The notes: generated by a model from the sequence alone, not told the origin. Shown: positions 12,318 through 23,600, numbered from the stretch's first letter. The stretch: DNA of 64,000 nucleotides from Carposina sasakii (GCA_014607495.2 CP053154.1:12152001-12216000); one strand, 5' to 3'. Numbers and translations: made by a program.

Positions 12318-12909
12318 AATAAAATTTAGGTAAAAAAACCTTTTTAAAAACAAGCTTTTATTTAAATGCGCTAAAAAGAAAAAATAAACTTTTACACTAA
12401 AACTTTTACTGTTAATTTATAACGTCATTTCAAATTTAACACATTTGACACAATTTATATGTTATAAAAGCTTGTCGCGACATTTAAGTACTCGTATTTA
12501 CGTTCTTACTTTTAAATGTTTATTAGGCAGAATCTTTGTGTTGATGTTTCAGATTTTCCCATATTGTTCCCACGCATATCGAAGAAATATCCGTCGACCC
12601 TTCCAGAGCTTCGTGTAGAAGAGTAAGAGAGTAATATACAACAGGGTTCGCCCCGGTGCCCCGAGGTGGTATGTTCACGACATCATGTCATCATGCCACT
12701 CAGTCCTCGGCACGGCCTCACCTTGACTTATTAAAAATTTAAAACTAAGAAAGTAAATACGAGTACATATAAATTGTGTCAAATATGTTAAATTTGAAAT
12801 GACGTTATAAATTAACAGTAAAAGTTTTAGTGTAAAAGTTTATTTTTTCTTTTTAGCGCATTTAAATAAAAGCTTGTTTTTAAAAAGGTTTTTTTACCTA
12901 AATTTTATT
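12318..12909. mobile_element. Long-TIR foldback element, arms almost identical
   Basis: The left arm (aataaaatttaggtaaaaaa from 12318) and right arm (ending acctaaattttatt at 12909) are inverted copies for about 170 bp with only a few mismatches. One ~26-bp insertion interrupts the left arm near 12464-12490 (containing cttgtcgcgaca). The ~230-bp centre has no open frame. Flanks read ...agtat and ttatac..., so a short TA-type duplication is possible but not proven. The high arm identity suggests a recent insertion or gene conversion between arms. No transposase is encoded. Confidence 0.85.
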
Positions 12910-12918
12910 TTATACTTT

Positions 12919-13125
12919 TTAGTTTTCACCTGGTAAGTTTCTAAGTCTGTTCATCTCATTCAACGCATCATTATTGCAAGGTCGTTTGCCAGTTAATTTT
13001 GAACAGTCCAGCTCTTCAATGAGGAGCCCTTCTAATGACTTCACCCTACTTAAGGCCACATATGCTTGACCAGCGGCAAAGAGCTTCGAGCCCAGGTATA
13101 CAACGGCATGGTCGACGGTACTTCC
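12919..13125 (-). pseudogene. Helitron Rep/helicase, C-terminal fragment
   Basis: The minus strand reads [20 protein letters not shown], then [20 protein letters not shown], then [20 protein letters not shown], ending LRNLPGEN and TAA at 12919-12921. This is the last part of the Pif1-like SF1B helicase of Helitron transposases. The [16 protein letters not shown] stretch is the conserved helicase motif VI, which contacts nucleotide. An in-frame TAG lies immediately upstream at 13126-13128, and sequence beyond it belongs to another repeat. So only 68 of the usual ~1,400 or more residues survive. The foldback element 12318-12909 abuts its 3' side. It cannot be active. Confidence 0.88.
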
Positions 13126-13129
13126 CTAT

Positions 13130-13620
13130 ATACTCGTCGAGCAAGACCTATCATTTGATACCTATATTATAGGCACGAATAAAAGAAAATTATCCGCCAT
13201 TTTGGGTGTTCCGCCATGGTGGATTTGGAATAACGTCATACAGTTAACCATGCATTGTCATGCATGAACGTGCATACAAAATTTCAACTCAATTGCTTAA
13301 AAATATCTGTTTCAAAATAGATTTTCAAGTTTTAGAAGTCCGCCATATTGGATTAAGAGTGACGTCACATTTTTTTCGAGTTACTCTCAGCTAGCCCTTT
13401 AATTTGATACCCATATTGTAGGAATGCATTAAAAATAATTGGTCCGCCATTGTGGGTATGTCGCCATGTTGGATTTAGAATGACGTCACACTGTTAATCA
13501 TGCATTGTCATCCGAACTGAACGTGCTCACCAAATTTCAGCCCAATCGGTTGAGGGCAAGTGCCGTAAAATTGAGTTGTAAGATTTCACCCGAACAAACA
13601 TACATTGCAAGTTAAATAAA
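13130..13620 (+). repeat. Dimeric ~243-bp repeat
   Basis: Two diverged units start near 13134 and 13377. Each holds 'catttgataccyatattrtagg', 'ccgccattktgggt', 'gccatgktggattt', 'aatgacgtcac' and 'catgcattgtcat' in order. The last part (cccaatcggttgagggcaag, then acccgaacaaacatacat) is typical of dispersed insect repeats. No ORF and no TIRs. Confidence 0.65.
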
Positions 13621-13627
13621 AGCTTGT

Positions 13628-13925
13628 AATAATAAAAATGAATCCTTATTTTTGTTGGTAAGCGCGGATCTCGAGGACGACTGAACCGATTTTGCTAATT
13701 CTTTTTTAGCGTATTCCTTGAAGTACATGGATGGTTCTAACGGAGAGAAAATTAAAAAAAATGCGCAAAAAAGTCTAAAAACAACCCTTTTCTATACTTC
13801 CATACAAACAATTTGTTCGAAATTTGGAAGTTCGAATATTAGTAAAGAGATTCCGGGAAGGCAAAACAAATTGAGTGACGCTAGTTCAAGGCGTGGTACA
13901 GGACAACGTCTGTCGGGTCCGCTAG
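13628..13925 (+). mobile_element. Non-autonomous Helitron, 3' end
   Basis: The sequence runs from 'aataataaaaatgaatcc' through 'ctgaaccgattttgctaat' to 'gtctgtcgggtccgctag', where CTAG (13922-13925) is followed by T. This is the Helitron CTRR|T terminus, preceded by short GGAC/GTCC pairing. The 5' TC end is not clear and may be truncated. A 104-codon frame inside is not transposase-like. Confidence 0.65.
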
Positions 13926-14360
13926 TTTCAAATAAATGTAACCCTAAAAACAAATGTAATAAAACAACAATCTACAGTAAAGCTTTTAGATTACTTCACA
14001 TCTATCCTGCAAATCTTTTGGGATTTTTATAGTATATTTAGACGAAGACAAGGTCACCTCCATTCCTTATGGATATCGAGACTTCCGCTTCCACATGTGC
14101 AGGGGTGTAGTTGAACGCACTAAAATAAATATTCCAAATAGACAAAATGTTTCGATAACTTTGCGAACTTTGCTATTGCTCGCAAAATTGTTACATTGGC
14201 TAAGTCTCGCTTACAGAATGACATATTGCTCGCATAATGAAAATAATATTCATCGAAACATGTCGATGGCAATCCTGCTTTTAAAGTTCATTTTTTCACT
14301 TGGGCCTGTTTATGAATTATCCCGCACCGACTTTTTACTTTGGCTGTAATTTTACAGTTA

Positions 14361-14682
14361 TCTATACATATAATAAAAATGTAACGGATCGCTGTCTGTT
14401 CATGGAAGATATATGAGAAAAAATATTACAGAAGACCTTTGTCAACAAAGAAGTACCCAAAAATATGATTTTTGAAATTTTTGTCTGATTGTCTGTGCGT
14501 TTGTGCACGCTAATCTCAGAAACGGCTGAACCGATTTCGATGCAGTTTTCAGGAATATATTGTGACAGGTCCCACTTGACATATAGGCTACTCTTTATCC
14601 CGGGAAAATGTTTTTATCCCGGATAATTTCGATATTTTGTTTCTCTGTAGTCCACGCGGACGGAGTCGCGGGCGTCCACTAG
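14361..14682 (+). mobile_element. Non-autonomous Helitron, complete ends
   Basis: The left end is A|TCTATACATATAATAAA at 14361. The right end is ...gcgggcgtccactag|T at 14682. Both ends fit the Helitron rule of insertion between A and T, with 5' TC and 3' CTAG and no target duplication. The 322-bp body contains the dispersed phrases 'gctgaaccgatttcgatg', 'tttatcccggataatttc' and 'gtccacgcggacggagtcgc'. It resembles the Lep1-type Helitron derivatives of Lepidoptera. Confidence 0.8.
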
Positions 14683-15239
14683 TGTATTAATAATAAAGGT
14701 ACATGATACATATAAATGTTGAACTTCATCCGGTTGTACCTCCATATATTATACGGTAACACACAAATTGTCCGACATTGTTTTATGCCAGAATCATATT
14801 GTTCGAGGTTTCTCGGTCGAGGTATTTTTTGGGGTTCTGTATTCGAATGGACCCTAAAACTCCGCTATCCGTGTGTCTATCTGTATTGGCGTTATAATAA
14901 CAAGTAGGTACTAAAAATAAAATAAATATTTAAGGGGAGCTATCCTGCAACGTTGATGATTTCGATGTTGATGCCTTTTAAATTCATACGGAACCCTTCA
15001 AATGCGGGTCGGATATTGCGGCCTGTTGGCTGAAATTTCATTTGCATGTAGCTACGCCTACATGGAGTTCACATTACAGCAACAATGCATGTGGAACTAA
15101 CATTTTTTTTCGTAACAGATAAAAACCAATATTATTTGGATACATGCCAATCTCAGCTATGCGTGGTTGAGCCTGTCTCTCGACCACTTTTTCTCGCATA
15201 GGCCAGGTTTGGTGTAGGAGTTATAAAATGTGCATTTTT

Positions 15240-15305
15240 ATTATTTCGAACTTTTTATTTCACAGTGACGATAATTGTATCGGACACCCCTGACCGACCC
15301 GCTAG
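15240..15305 (+). mobile_element. Possible Helitron 3' end
   Basis: CTAG followed by T at 15302-15305, preceded by 'cccctgaccgacccg', resembles the end at 13925. No left end was identified, so this is weak. Confidence 0.3.
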
Positions 15306-15349
15306 TATAATACATTACTGTTTTTTGTAATGGGTAGATCGGCGATGCA

Positions 15350-15538
15350 TTTTTTAAAAATTCATCTTTCAAATTTTATATTAAAGACATTATCGTATGG
15401 TCTGATTTAAATGGAAAACTTTAAAAAGTCGGAAAATTTAGGAAATTTCATGTGAAAATTTTCAGTAGTTTTCACTTTAGAATCATAGTCTGAAGTTAGC
15501 ATACTAAGCATGTCAATATATGCCTCACTTATATCCTG
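15350..15538 (+). mobile_element. TIR MITE family G, partial old copy
   Basis: Its 3' half is colinear with 23250-23452: 'gaaaactt...gtcggaaa.tt.ggaa.tt', 'gtgaaaatttt', 'agaatcatagtctgaagt', 'tcaatat.tgcct' and the closing 'tcctgtat'. The left half is missing. Confidence 0.6.
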
Positions 15539-16660
15539 TATTGTATCACTAGTTAATTATCTACTTTTTTGTTACAGTGTGTCCACAGTAAAAAATGAAA
15601 TTGTCGACTTTAGACATTGTAGTCTCAAGGTCCATAATAATTTCCACTTTTAAACCAAGCTAAGTTACGGAAACTTTATAATCGCGTTACGGTAAATGCC
15701 AACATCGATCTCGGGTTAGTTCGTAACATGATTAATAACAGTCCGTCTCCAGTCAGTACCACTTTAGAGCGTTCTCCTTTGTCCTGGACCAGAGTTGAGT
15801 TTTGACACAAGTCGGTGTAACTTCATAACGTGTTGGTGATATTATATTACCAAGTTTCTGAAGTTCAGGTCTAATTTATGTAGCGGTGGTGAAAAAATAT
15901 TGAATGGAAAATGTACAGAATGTACAAAATTATCGGAACTACGCGTCTGACAAAAATTAAATTAGTTGGTAAAAGGGATACGGAAGCAAGCTGGGAAGGA
16001 GTGAGTATGACAGCTAATCCCTATTATGAATGGAAGAAAAATAAATAATAACCACCAAAACTAAAGAAAATGGGAACAAGATCTACAGGATGGATGTCCA
16101 CACGTAACATTGGCAAAGTCTCCGTGTGAGCAAGAGAGAGACGCCATATCTCAAAATTGAATTGAATTTGTCTACAGGAAAATATTTTAAAATCTCAAAT
16201 TATTACGCATACCTATTATTAAATAAAAAAAATACCCATTTCAAAAGTTTTAATTAGCACACGACCTATTTAATACAGGATTCAATCACCTTCCAAACCT
16301 TTCTCAAAATGTAACACAAGTTAATTCTAAGTTTCTCCTTATTCCATTCTCAAGAGCCTACACAGCCGAAATGGAAACAAAACGCAGCCATCCCACTAAC
16401 CCTACTTAATGAAGGAACAAGCCGCGGTTACAGTACAAACTGTAACAATGAGCTAAGTCAAATAGATGACAGCTACGCTCGAGCGGCTACGTTAATTTAC
16501 TTACCAGCGTTCGTTGTTTGTGCAAATATGCTCACGAATCTAATTCGTCTTTTCTAATGCACACGCTGATGGCGAATCAACATTGTTCCCTTTGTCTAAT
16601 TAGAGCAGCTGAAATTAGGATTGTAGAACTAAAATTGGTCCTTATTGTGATTATTAAAAT
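15539..16660. other. No gene seen
   Basis: Nothing recognisable on either strand. Confidence 0.55.
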
Positions 16661-16945
16661 AATAGTGGACGCCCGCGACTTCGTCCGCGTGGACTGCAGA
16701 AAAAACAAAATGTCGAAATTATCCGGGATAAAAATATTTTCCTATTTCAGCCTATGTGTTAATCCAGGGTGTCAGCTAACTCCATACCAAGTTTTATTTA
16801 AATCGCTCCAGCCGTTTTTACGTGTAAGAGTAATAAAATAATAGTGAATGTTTGAACTTCCGAATTGTAACGCCTAATACAATTTCATTAATAAACATCC
16901 ATCCATACTCACAAACTTTCGCGTTTATAATATTTGTAGGATATT
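16661..16945 (-). repeat. Dispersed retroposon-like repeat (cgcccgcgacttcgtccgcg type)
   Basis: The order 'gcccgcgacttcgtccgcgt', 'ttatccgggataaaaat', 'cctatgtgttaatccagggt', 'ccgtttttacgtgtaagagt', 'aataaacatccatccat' and 'actttcgcgtttataatatt' is a standard lepidopteran interspersed repeat. A ~50-bp segment (about 16837-16888) interrupts it, bounded by taataaa on both sides, as if inserted. A 107-codon frame over it is incidental. Confidence 0.65.
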
Positions 16946-18082
16946 AGATAGGTATGTATATGTAGAGAAGACTTTAGAAAAAGGTCAGACAAACTTAAAA
17001 GTTTGAAACTTTAGTAGGAAAACAAAATCCCTAAAAAGATGGTGGGTTGCGGGAAAACGTCGGCTAGTTCTTCTTATATTACAAGTCAAAATTACAACTT
17101 ATGGTATGGATACGAGGAAGGTGCCGGCTTTTATGCAGTGATACTGTCAAACCTCGGTAAATGCAGGTACCTAGCAAAAAGAAGTCTTATGTTTTCTTAT
17201 CAATTTTTTCAATGGTTAAATAGCCTATGTAGGATGAAGTTGATGATAGCTCTATCTGAATCAAGTTTTAGAGAAAGACAGCATCATATATATTCGTCAG
17301 ATAGGCTATCTGACCGAAAATCGGCCGTTAATTGAAATAAAACGTCTGATCATTGGGAAAAACCAATTCCCGGCGCTAAACCAGTTACCCACCCATTTCC
17401 AGAATTAGCTGAATAAACTGCAATTGTGCACAATAATTAACTTTTGCCTTTAACTTTCAACGTTTCGCTGATTTATTCCAGTGAATTTCCGAGCGTACTG
17501 TAACTATCTCGGGCGAAATGCTGTTGCATTTTCGCAAATTTTCTCAAGTTTGACGTGCGGGATCCTTTTCACAATGAGTCTAATGTGTGTGAGAACAATA
17601 CGTCTTTCCCATCTGGACGGGCTTTTGTTGTTTGGTGAATAGCTTTAAACTTAGGAAAAAAGCTTCGTAGTGTGGTAATGTAGTATAAATACGTTAAAAC
17701 ATAACTATTTGGAGTGAGTTGTTGCTCAATGAACTGAATGGTTTTCAATAAACTATACTACCTTAATGTGCAACTAGGTACTAAGTAGGAACGTGGTCGC
17801 GGATTACTTACTAGCGGAGAGGACTCAATACTGGGTCCTGATTCTCAAAATCCAAATCCTAAAAACAAAATGGCGGATTTGTTATTAGATAGCATCTAGT
17901 AGGTAGTATAATACCACCAGAATTCTACATTTATGTCTAATGATGCTTCTGCCCAGAGTGATGACAGTTGATCGGATTTGTCAGCTTTTCAAATGTCCGT
18001 CACTTTTTTTTATATTTCTATGTACAAATGTGTGCATATATATATATATATATATCGAGGGATGTAAGAATCAGGGCCCTGG
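16946..18082. other. No gene seen
   Basis: An (AT)n run lies at 18037-18054. The 98-codon frame at 17039 shows no domain. Confidence 0.5.
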
Positions 18083-18404
18083 GGGTCTACTCTGAAATGC
18101 CGCTTTCGAATCTTTCGGTCCGACCGAAGCCCGACCGAATCGAAGCCTTTGACAGCCTTTGACCATACTACGAAACTGCTTCGGTTTCATTCATCTGAGT
18201 TCACAACTCATTCGGAACCATAGAGAATAATTCACATTGACTAATATTACAAGCCATCTATTATCTAGCCTTATACCTGTCAAATAGAGTTCGATCGGAC
18301 CGAATGAAAAAACGGCGCGACTGATCCGATCGAAGGAAATTCGTAGTAGGAAACACCTCGATATTCGGCCGATACTTCGTTTATCGTCACTTCAGAGTAG
18401 ACCT
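18083..18404. mobile_element. TIR MITE, GGTCTACTCTGAA family
   Basis: The left end (gggtctactctgaaatg) and right end (cacttcagagtagacct) are inverted copies of ~18 bp. CCTGG(G) occurs on both sides (about 18078 and 18405) and may be the target duplication. The interior repeats ccgaccgaa/ttcggtc motifs on both arms. About 320 bp, no ORF. Confidence 0.7.
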
Positions 18405-18824
18405 CCTGGGTACCTACTCACATTAATGATTGCTGAATTTCAGTTGTATACATATATTTATTGTTGTTTATGACACTGTGGGTGTTCAGTTTCCTCCGCT
18501 ATTTCCGTATCCGTTATTTGGAATAACAATTAAGCTACGAATTTAATTAAATAACCCATCCATGTGTAAACAAAACCTGCGAGCGAACTAAATTGTAATG
18601 AACTAAATAATCTCGGATTACTGATAATTATTGGACTAGGTTTTGATATTGTTTTATTATCGTTTTTAAGAATCGGATACACTAAGGACAAAATGTTACA
18701 ATATTTGTCACCGAGTGCATCCGAGGCCTAATGCCGACCCGAAAACGATGGTATATAATGATTTTAGTCGTTGTAGAACACAATACGTAACCGAGTTATG
18801 CTCGAGCCCTTCTAATATATTTAT

Positions 18825-18932
18825 ATTCAGTTGGTGAGAGCTTTGCACGGAATGCAAAGGTCGTGGGTTCGAGTCCCACTCGGGTGAAGAATTTTTTCAT
18901 TTTCTTTATTAATAACTTCTGATATATATCAT
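18825..18932 (+). repeat. tRNA-like repeat, partial copy 2
   Basis: It covers the D-arm remainder (ggtgagagc), the anticodon arm, the T arm with exact box B (GGTTCGAGTCC) and the T6 run (gaattttttcat). The 5' acceptor and first D strand are lost. Its anticodon arm is the best in the window: TTTGC pairs fully with GCAAA around the loop ACGGAAT. Confidence 0.75.
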
Positions 18933-20512
18933 TATATAGTTTAAAGCAGGGTTTTAACATCAGTTTTTTCTTTTCTCGCGTTCCTTAGATGACGTGACCA
19001 AGTTCAGAAGCTATTAAAGGATATGTTGAAATAACGAACATCAATGCGAAATTATGATATAACATAGATTAAGTATCCTATAGACTAAAAAATTAACGTA
19101 AGCAAAAGTAAACAAATGGGATGATATGTCCAGTGGATGCCGCATGCTCAGCTTTGTTGTTGTGTGGACATAGAGTAAACGCCTCCAGGGTACACGCTTT
19201 TACTAAAACCTACACAATTCGCTAGCTGTCGTTCGGTTAGTGTGTCCGCACTATAAGTAGGTTAGTAACAAATTAAGTAGAATTTTCATCAGAAAATTGG
19301 GAGGACGGATCAATAGCCACTTATTTATTTATCTAAAGAACAGCATTGTACATGTAAAAGATCCAACCAGATGATGCCATATGATGATAGATAATGTTAG
19401 ACTGTTGGTGGAAAAAATGATTTAGGAAAAAATATATTTGAAACACACCATATAACCTTGTTTTACGTTTTTTATCACCAAATTACCTTAAACAAGCATT
19501 AACACGTCTCTACTAACCGAAAGCACGTACGTACCAGAGAGTAGTGAAGATCTTAGAAGTGCCCGAAAATGATTTGCATAATCCAGGGGCACCTAGCTAA
19601 ATCTCGAGCTCCCCTCATTAAGACACGAGTTTAGCAGCAATTATCTTAAGCGGCGCACTCAAGGGTCATATTTTCTAGCGGCGCAAATCCATTTTGTATG
19701 CATAAAGTTGCGAGAGTTTGTTGCGCGTTCGCGTGTTGCTAGCACGAGTGTTTTTAAGTACCACGTTAGTTTGGTGATTTATGTGTTGTTATAATGCAAC
19801 CATCTGCTCGGTTACCTGCGCTTGCATGATGTGTGTTGGTATGTTATATGTCCTGTCTAGACTATTCAAGTTCTGTGGCAATGAGTGTGTTTTTTGTTTG
19901 ATGTTTGGTTAATTATTAAAGTACGTACCTAGCTTTTTATATACATAGGTACGAGTAGGACTTCATTTTTTTCAAAAGTTTCTCAATTGTTGCTCAGTAT
20001 TTTTTATAGGTTTAGGTAAATTCTTTTTAACTAACAGTTTTACTGTATATTAAATTTTTTTATACGTAGCTGAAACTTATCCAGTATTTTTTGTGACAAA
20101 TTTCCAGTGGACGTGTTCATGAAAAAAAAAGGAAAATATCCAGCAGTTTACAACGTATGAGCAAAAATATTCCTATGGGAATATTTTTCGCTTGCCTGCA
20201 CTGACACGGTCAAAGTTTTCGACACCGAATTTTTCACGTAAATGTACCACGCATATTTTTAAGCACCAAACGAACTAGATGACTACCAAATGAAACTTGT
20301 AGAACGAGCTGGTTTTTCAACTTATTTTTGAGGCTACTACGGGTGCGATAGTGCAGAGTTCGTGTTGCATATTCATACTGGACTGCATGTTTGTAAAAAA
20401 GATATACGACTTCAGCGGCGTGTACTTAAATTTGAGGGATTTTGTGTAGTTGGTAAAAAACCTCGGTACTAGTATGAGAATAATATAACTTTAAATTTAA
20501 CAGTTAGTAGCA
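18933..20512. other. No gene seen
   Basis: No repeat or frame could be assigned in this 1.6-kb stretch. Confidence 0.5.
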
Positions 20513-20786
20513 ATTTTTCTATGCTGCTCTGGGAGTGAAAAAAAAAGTATAATGCTACAGCTGCTTCTCTTCCCGAGCATACTGTACAAGTCAGTAGAGG
20601 GACAAGAGGGTCTTGGTGTTTTGTAGGCGATGGGCTGACCACCTGTCACTACTAACCGAACTTGTACATCTCAACTATACCCTCAGAATTGGTCAGAAAT
20701 GGCACCATGTGGTTCTATCGGCCCTTGGTGCTCTGCCTATCCCGTAAGGGATAAAGGCGTATATTATGTATGTATGTATGTATTAA
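20513..20786 (+). mobile_element. SINE-like element, family S1, with (ATGT)n tail
   Basis: It begins near 'ctatgctgctctgggagtga' plus an A-run and ends 'gctctgcctatcccgtaagg', 'gataaaggcgtatatt', then (atgt)n at 20769-20783. Two inverted copies lie at 23621-23885 and 36297-36556. The 3' 45 bp match the end of the RTE LINE at 37961-38030. No tRNA-type box A/B was found, so it may be an internally deleted LINE derivative rather than a true tRNA SINE. Confidence 0.78.
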
Positions 20787-21446
20787 ATTAACAGATTATG
20801 ATATGACTTAAGTGTAGATAACCCAAACGGCAACTGTATCTCCAAACAGAACTCTTGCCGACTGACCATGTAGGCAGATTATGCTTTGATCAATAATGAT
20901 CTTAGCTATTTTCTGCACGCAATATGGATGCAATAGAGACGCATAAAAATAAACATGTAGGTAGATCAAAGCAAATACAACTGGAAACTTAGTCATAGGT
21001 AGCTTGTTAACATAATAATAAATTGAGAACTCACCAGCTGGAAGAAATCTTTTTTAGAGATAAGCACGCCTTTGTACATTTTCTTTGTCATAAACTTTAT
21101 TTGTGAAAACTTTACTGTGTACAATAAAGCATTAGAATTAAATCAGTCTGAGATTAATATCCCTTAAAATTGCTACTAGTTCATTCATAATTTGCAAATA
21201 AATAGAAAACCTTCATATTATTTAGATAGCTGTATGTATATAGTATATACCTATTTGTTTATAAAATGTTGAAGACACCTCTCTTTTGTGTGTATTTATA
21301 GCTTAGGTATAAGTTAAGTTTTACTTCTTGTCAGTAACAACATAACTTGTTAAGGGGACAGACAATGGCACATCACTTAATAGTTACAACCAGACGATCT
21401 TATCGTCCCTTCCTTTGGTCGTCAGCAGGTCTTATGTGTTTGTATA
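20787..21446. other. No gene seen
   Basis: Anonymous AT-rich sequence. Confidence 0.5.
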
Positions 21447-21655
21447 CAGGGTATATCAGAAGGAGCAGGTTAAGTGAAATGCTATGAAAATGGCCCACTA
21501 CAGAGAACCCATCCACAGCACAGATCTAAACTTAGGTGGGTAGGTACTTAAGAATGTTCAAACAATTTTAATGAATATCTGTTATTTTGTAGACATGTCC
21601 TCTATTACAATAGGCCATAGCATTTCGATTAACACACCCCTTCTGTTACAGCCTG
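21447..21655. mobile_element. Foldback MITE, family F
   Basis: CAGGGTATATCAGAAGGAGC starts the left arm, and the right arm ends ccccttctgttacagcctg. TA lies on both sides. The inner arm phrases (gaaatgctatgaaaatggcc / ggccatagcatttcg) pair. About 209 bp. Confidence 0.78.
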
Positions 21656-21657
21656 TA

Positions 21658-22754
21658 TATGCATAATGAATATGGATACCTACACTGGTAATGAACGTAT
21701 ATAGAACGGTATCAGAGCCTGAATCATGCTATTGCAAATGGGTATACCCATATTGTATAAGGAATTCCAGTTACTCCCCTCAAAGCGAATGTATAGCTAG
21801 TGGTGATACGAGTACTTGGATATACTATTCTATGGATATTCTATTCACTCGACATTGTGATATTTTTTTTCGTTGAGTTAATTTAGTAGTTGATTGAGGT
21901 AGAAGCCAATAATTTTAGTACTCATCAGTCAGTGATTAATAATAGTGTTTTACAACTTGTACGTATATATTGCTTGGTGGTTTCAAATATCCATTGACGG
22001 ATCTGTAAGTAGCGAAACGGCGAGTGTACTAATGAAGCAAAGCAATGGTGTGCAGATTTTGTAATTTCGCTGCGACAGATGTACCAAAACGTACCGTGAA
22101 ATGTGGTTCTTACCTGCTAACTAGTCTACAAAATACAGTAACCAACTCGTGACGTAACGCTAACGATGTTGTTTCGCTTACCGTTTCCTGATAACTATAA
22201 ACAACCCTAGTCTTATCTACCGTCGTCCGGCGTGTTTAGAAATAACTGTAGATAAACTAAGTATCTATTTAGCTACCTTTAACAATGTAGCTTTGAAGTT
22301 AGATTAATTATTACCTTTTTATGATAAACTTTTACACAAAATCCACAATAATTTATATCACTTAATACATTATTCCGATCCTTTCCTTTGTCCCCAATGA
22401 AATCGACATTAGTTGCCGAGTAGGCGGTAGATCGGTATAATCCCAATTCCTTTGTGTTATAATAAATAATTAACATTTATTTTAATTTCACTACATAAGT
22501 CCACCCATCTTATTTTGAATCATAAAAACTGCAAGCCTAAAAAGAAGATCTTATTACATTTGGCCACAAATAAAAATATCTTTGGTTTGCTTGCAGAGAG
22601 TGATGTGAGGGTGGCCTCTGGAAGATAAGCCTGCTTTTGTACAACACAAATCAATAGCTCGCTCATAGGACGAGGATTCCGAACTGTTTCTCTTTTATTC
22701 ACTTTGAAATGCGACCTCTATGTTGCTTCACAAGACTCTGTATAATATATATGG
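21658..22754. other. No gene seen
   Basis: Nothing recognisable. Confidence 0.5.
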
Positions 22755-22965
22755 TCTAGTGATGATGATGACCTCCGACCGTATTTCGGCCAAGGCGCTC
22801 AATCTCTATGGAGATTGGCAGACGAGAAGGTACGCAGGATATATTATAGTGCACAAGTGTGTGCACAAACACAGATGCACTCTCTATTCCGTTACTCTCA
22901 TAGTTCTATGGGACGGAAAGCCGACCCGACCGGAGAGAGATCAGGAGAGAGGAGAGATAGTATAG
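22755..22965 (+). repeat. Dispersed repeat (cctccgaccgtatttcggcc type)
   Basis: A GC-richer block than its surroundings: 'gatgatgatgacctccgacc', 'caatctctatggagattggc', 'gtgcacaagtgtgtgcacaa', 'tatgggacggaaagccgacc', 'gagagagatcaggagaga'. I recognise it as a common lepidopteran interspersed sequence. It has an 81- and an 86-codon frame, neither with a domain. Confidence 0.5.
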
Positions 22966-22976
22966 TAGTACATATA

Positions 22977-23452
22977 CAGGGTGTAGGTGACAGCCAGGCA
23001 ATTACTGAAATGCTGAACAAGTACCATTGTGTTGAATTATACGACAGTTATAAATCGCAGGAAATGTATTTTTGATTTGATTATCAGTAATCTTTGCTCT
23101 CCGCGCCAATTATATCGGGCGATCCTGTGGCTAATTAAATAGGCTTATATTCGTTTTTGTGTGACACATTGCCGTTTTTTGGATCACTTGTGACTCTCCA
23201 TTAGGGTTGATCAGTTATTTGAACTGTTAGGAAGGCAACTTTTTTTTAAAATCATCTTTTGGTTAAAAATTTTATTTTTAAGTCATTATCTAAGGCCTAA
23301 TTAAACAATCTAAACAATTTTTTTCCTGAAAATATAAAAAAAATGTCGGAAACTTTTGGAATTTTCCTGCAAAAATTGACAGTGTTTTCCACCTCAGAAT
23401 CATGGTCTGAAGTCATGGTATCAATATTTGCCTGGCTGCCACAAATACCCTG
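22977..23452. mobile_element. TIR MITE family G, complete
   Basis: The left end is TA|cagggtgtaggtgacagcca, followed by ggcaattactga. The right end is tcaatatttgcctggctgcc then acaaataccctg|TA. Ends pair over ~35 bp. The 476-bp body has no ORF. Further copies are at 40396-40884 (nearly complete) and 15350-15538 (partial). Confidence 0.82.
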
Positions 23453-23459
23453 TATAGAT

Positions 23460-23600
23460 ATACATGGCTGTATTCACAAAATAGGATAGTCAGGACTGCA
23501 GGATTATGAAAGGAATCTTACAGCTACGTTTAGCATGGTGAGGCTAGATGTATAAGATCAGTCACTAGTTCCTAGGTCATCGCCTAAGAGTTCGATTTTC
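23460..23600 (+). repeat. Dispersed ~160-bp repeat (family D)
   Basis: It reads 'ggctgtattcacaaaatagg', 'atagtcaggactgcaggat', 'agctacgtttagcatggtga', 'agatcagtcactagtt', 'catcgcctaagag', colinear with the copy at 44185. It starts directly after the MITE ending at 23452. Confidence 0.65.

Noticed and set aside
13718..14032. 104-codon frame as a gene
   Set aside because: It runs through the non-autonomous Helitron end and past its CTAG terminus.
16518..16841. 107-codon frame as a gene
   Set aside because: Its second half lies in the dispersed retroposon repeat 16661-16945.
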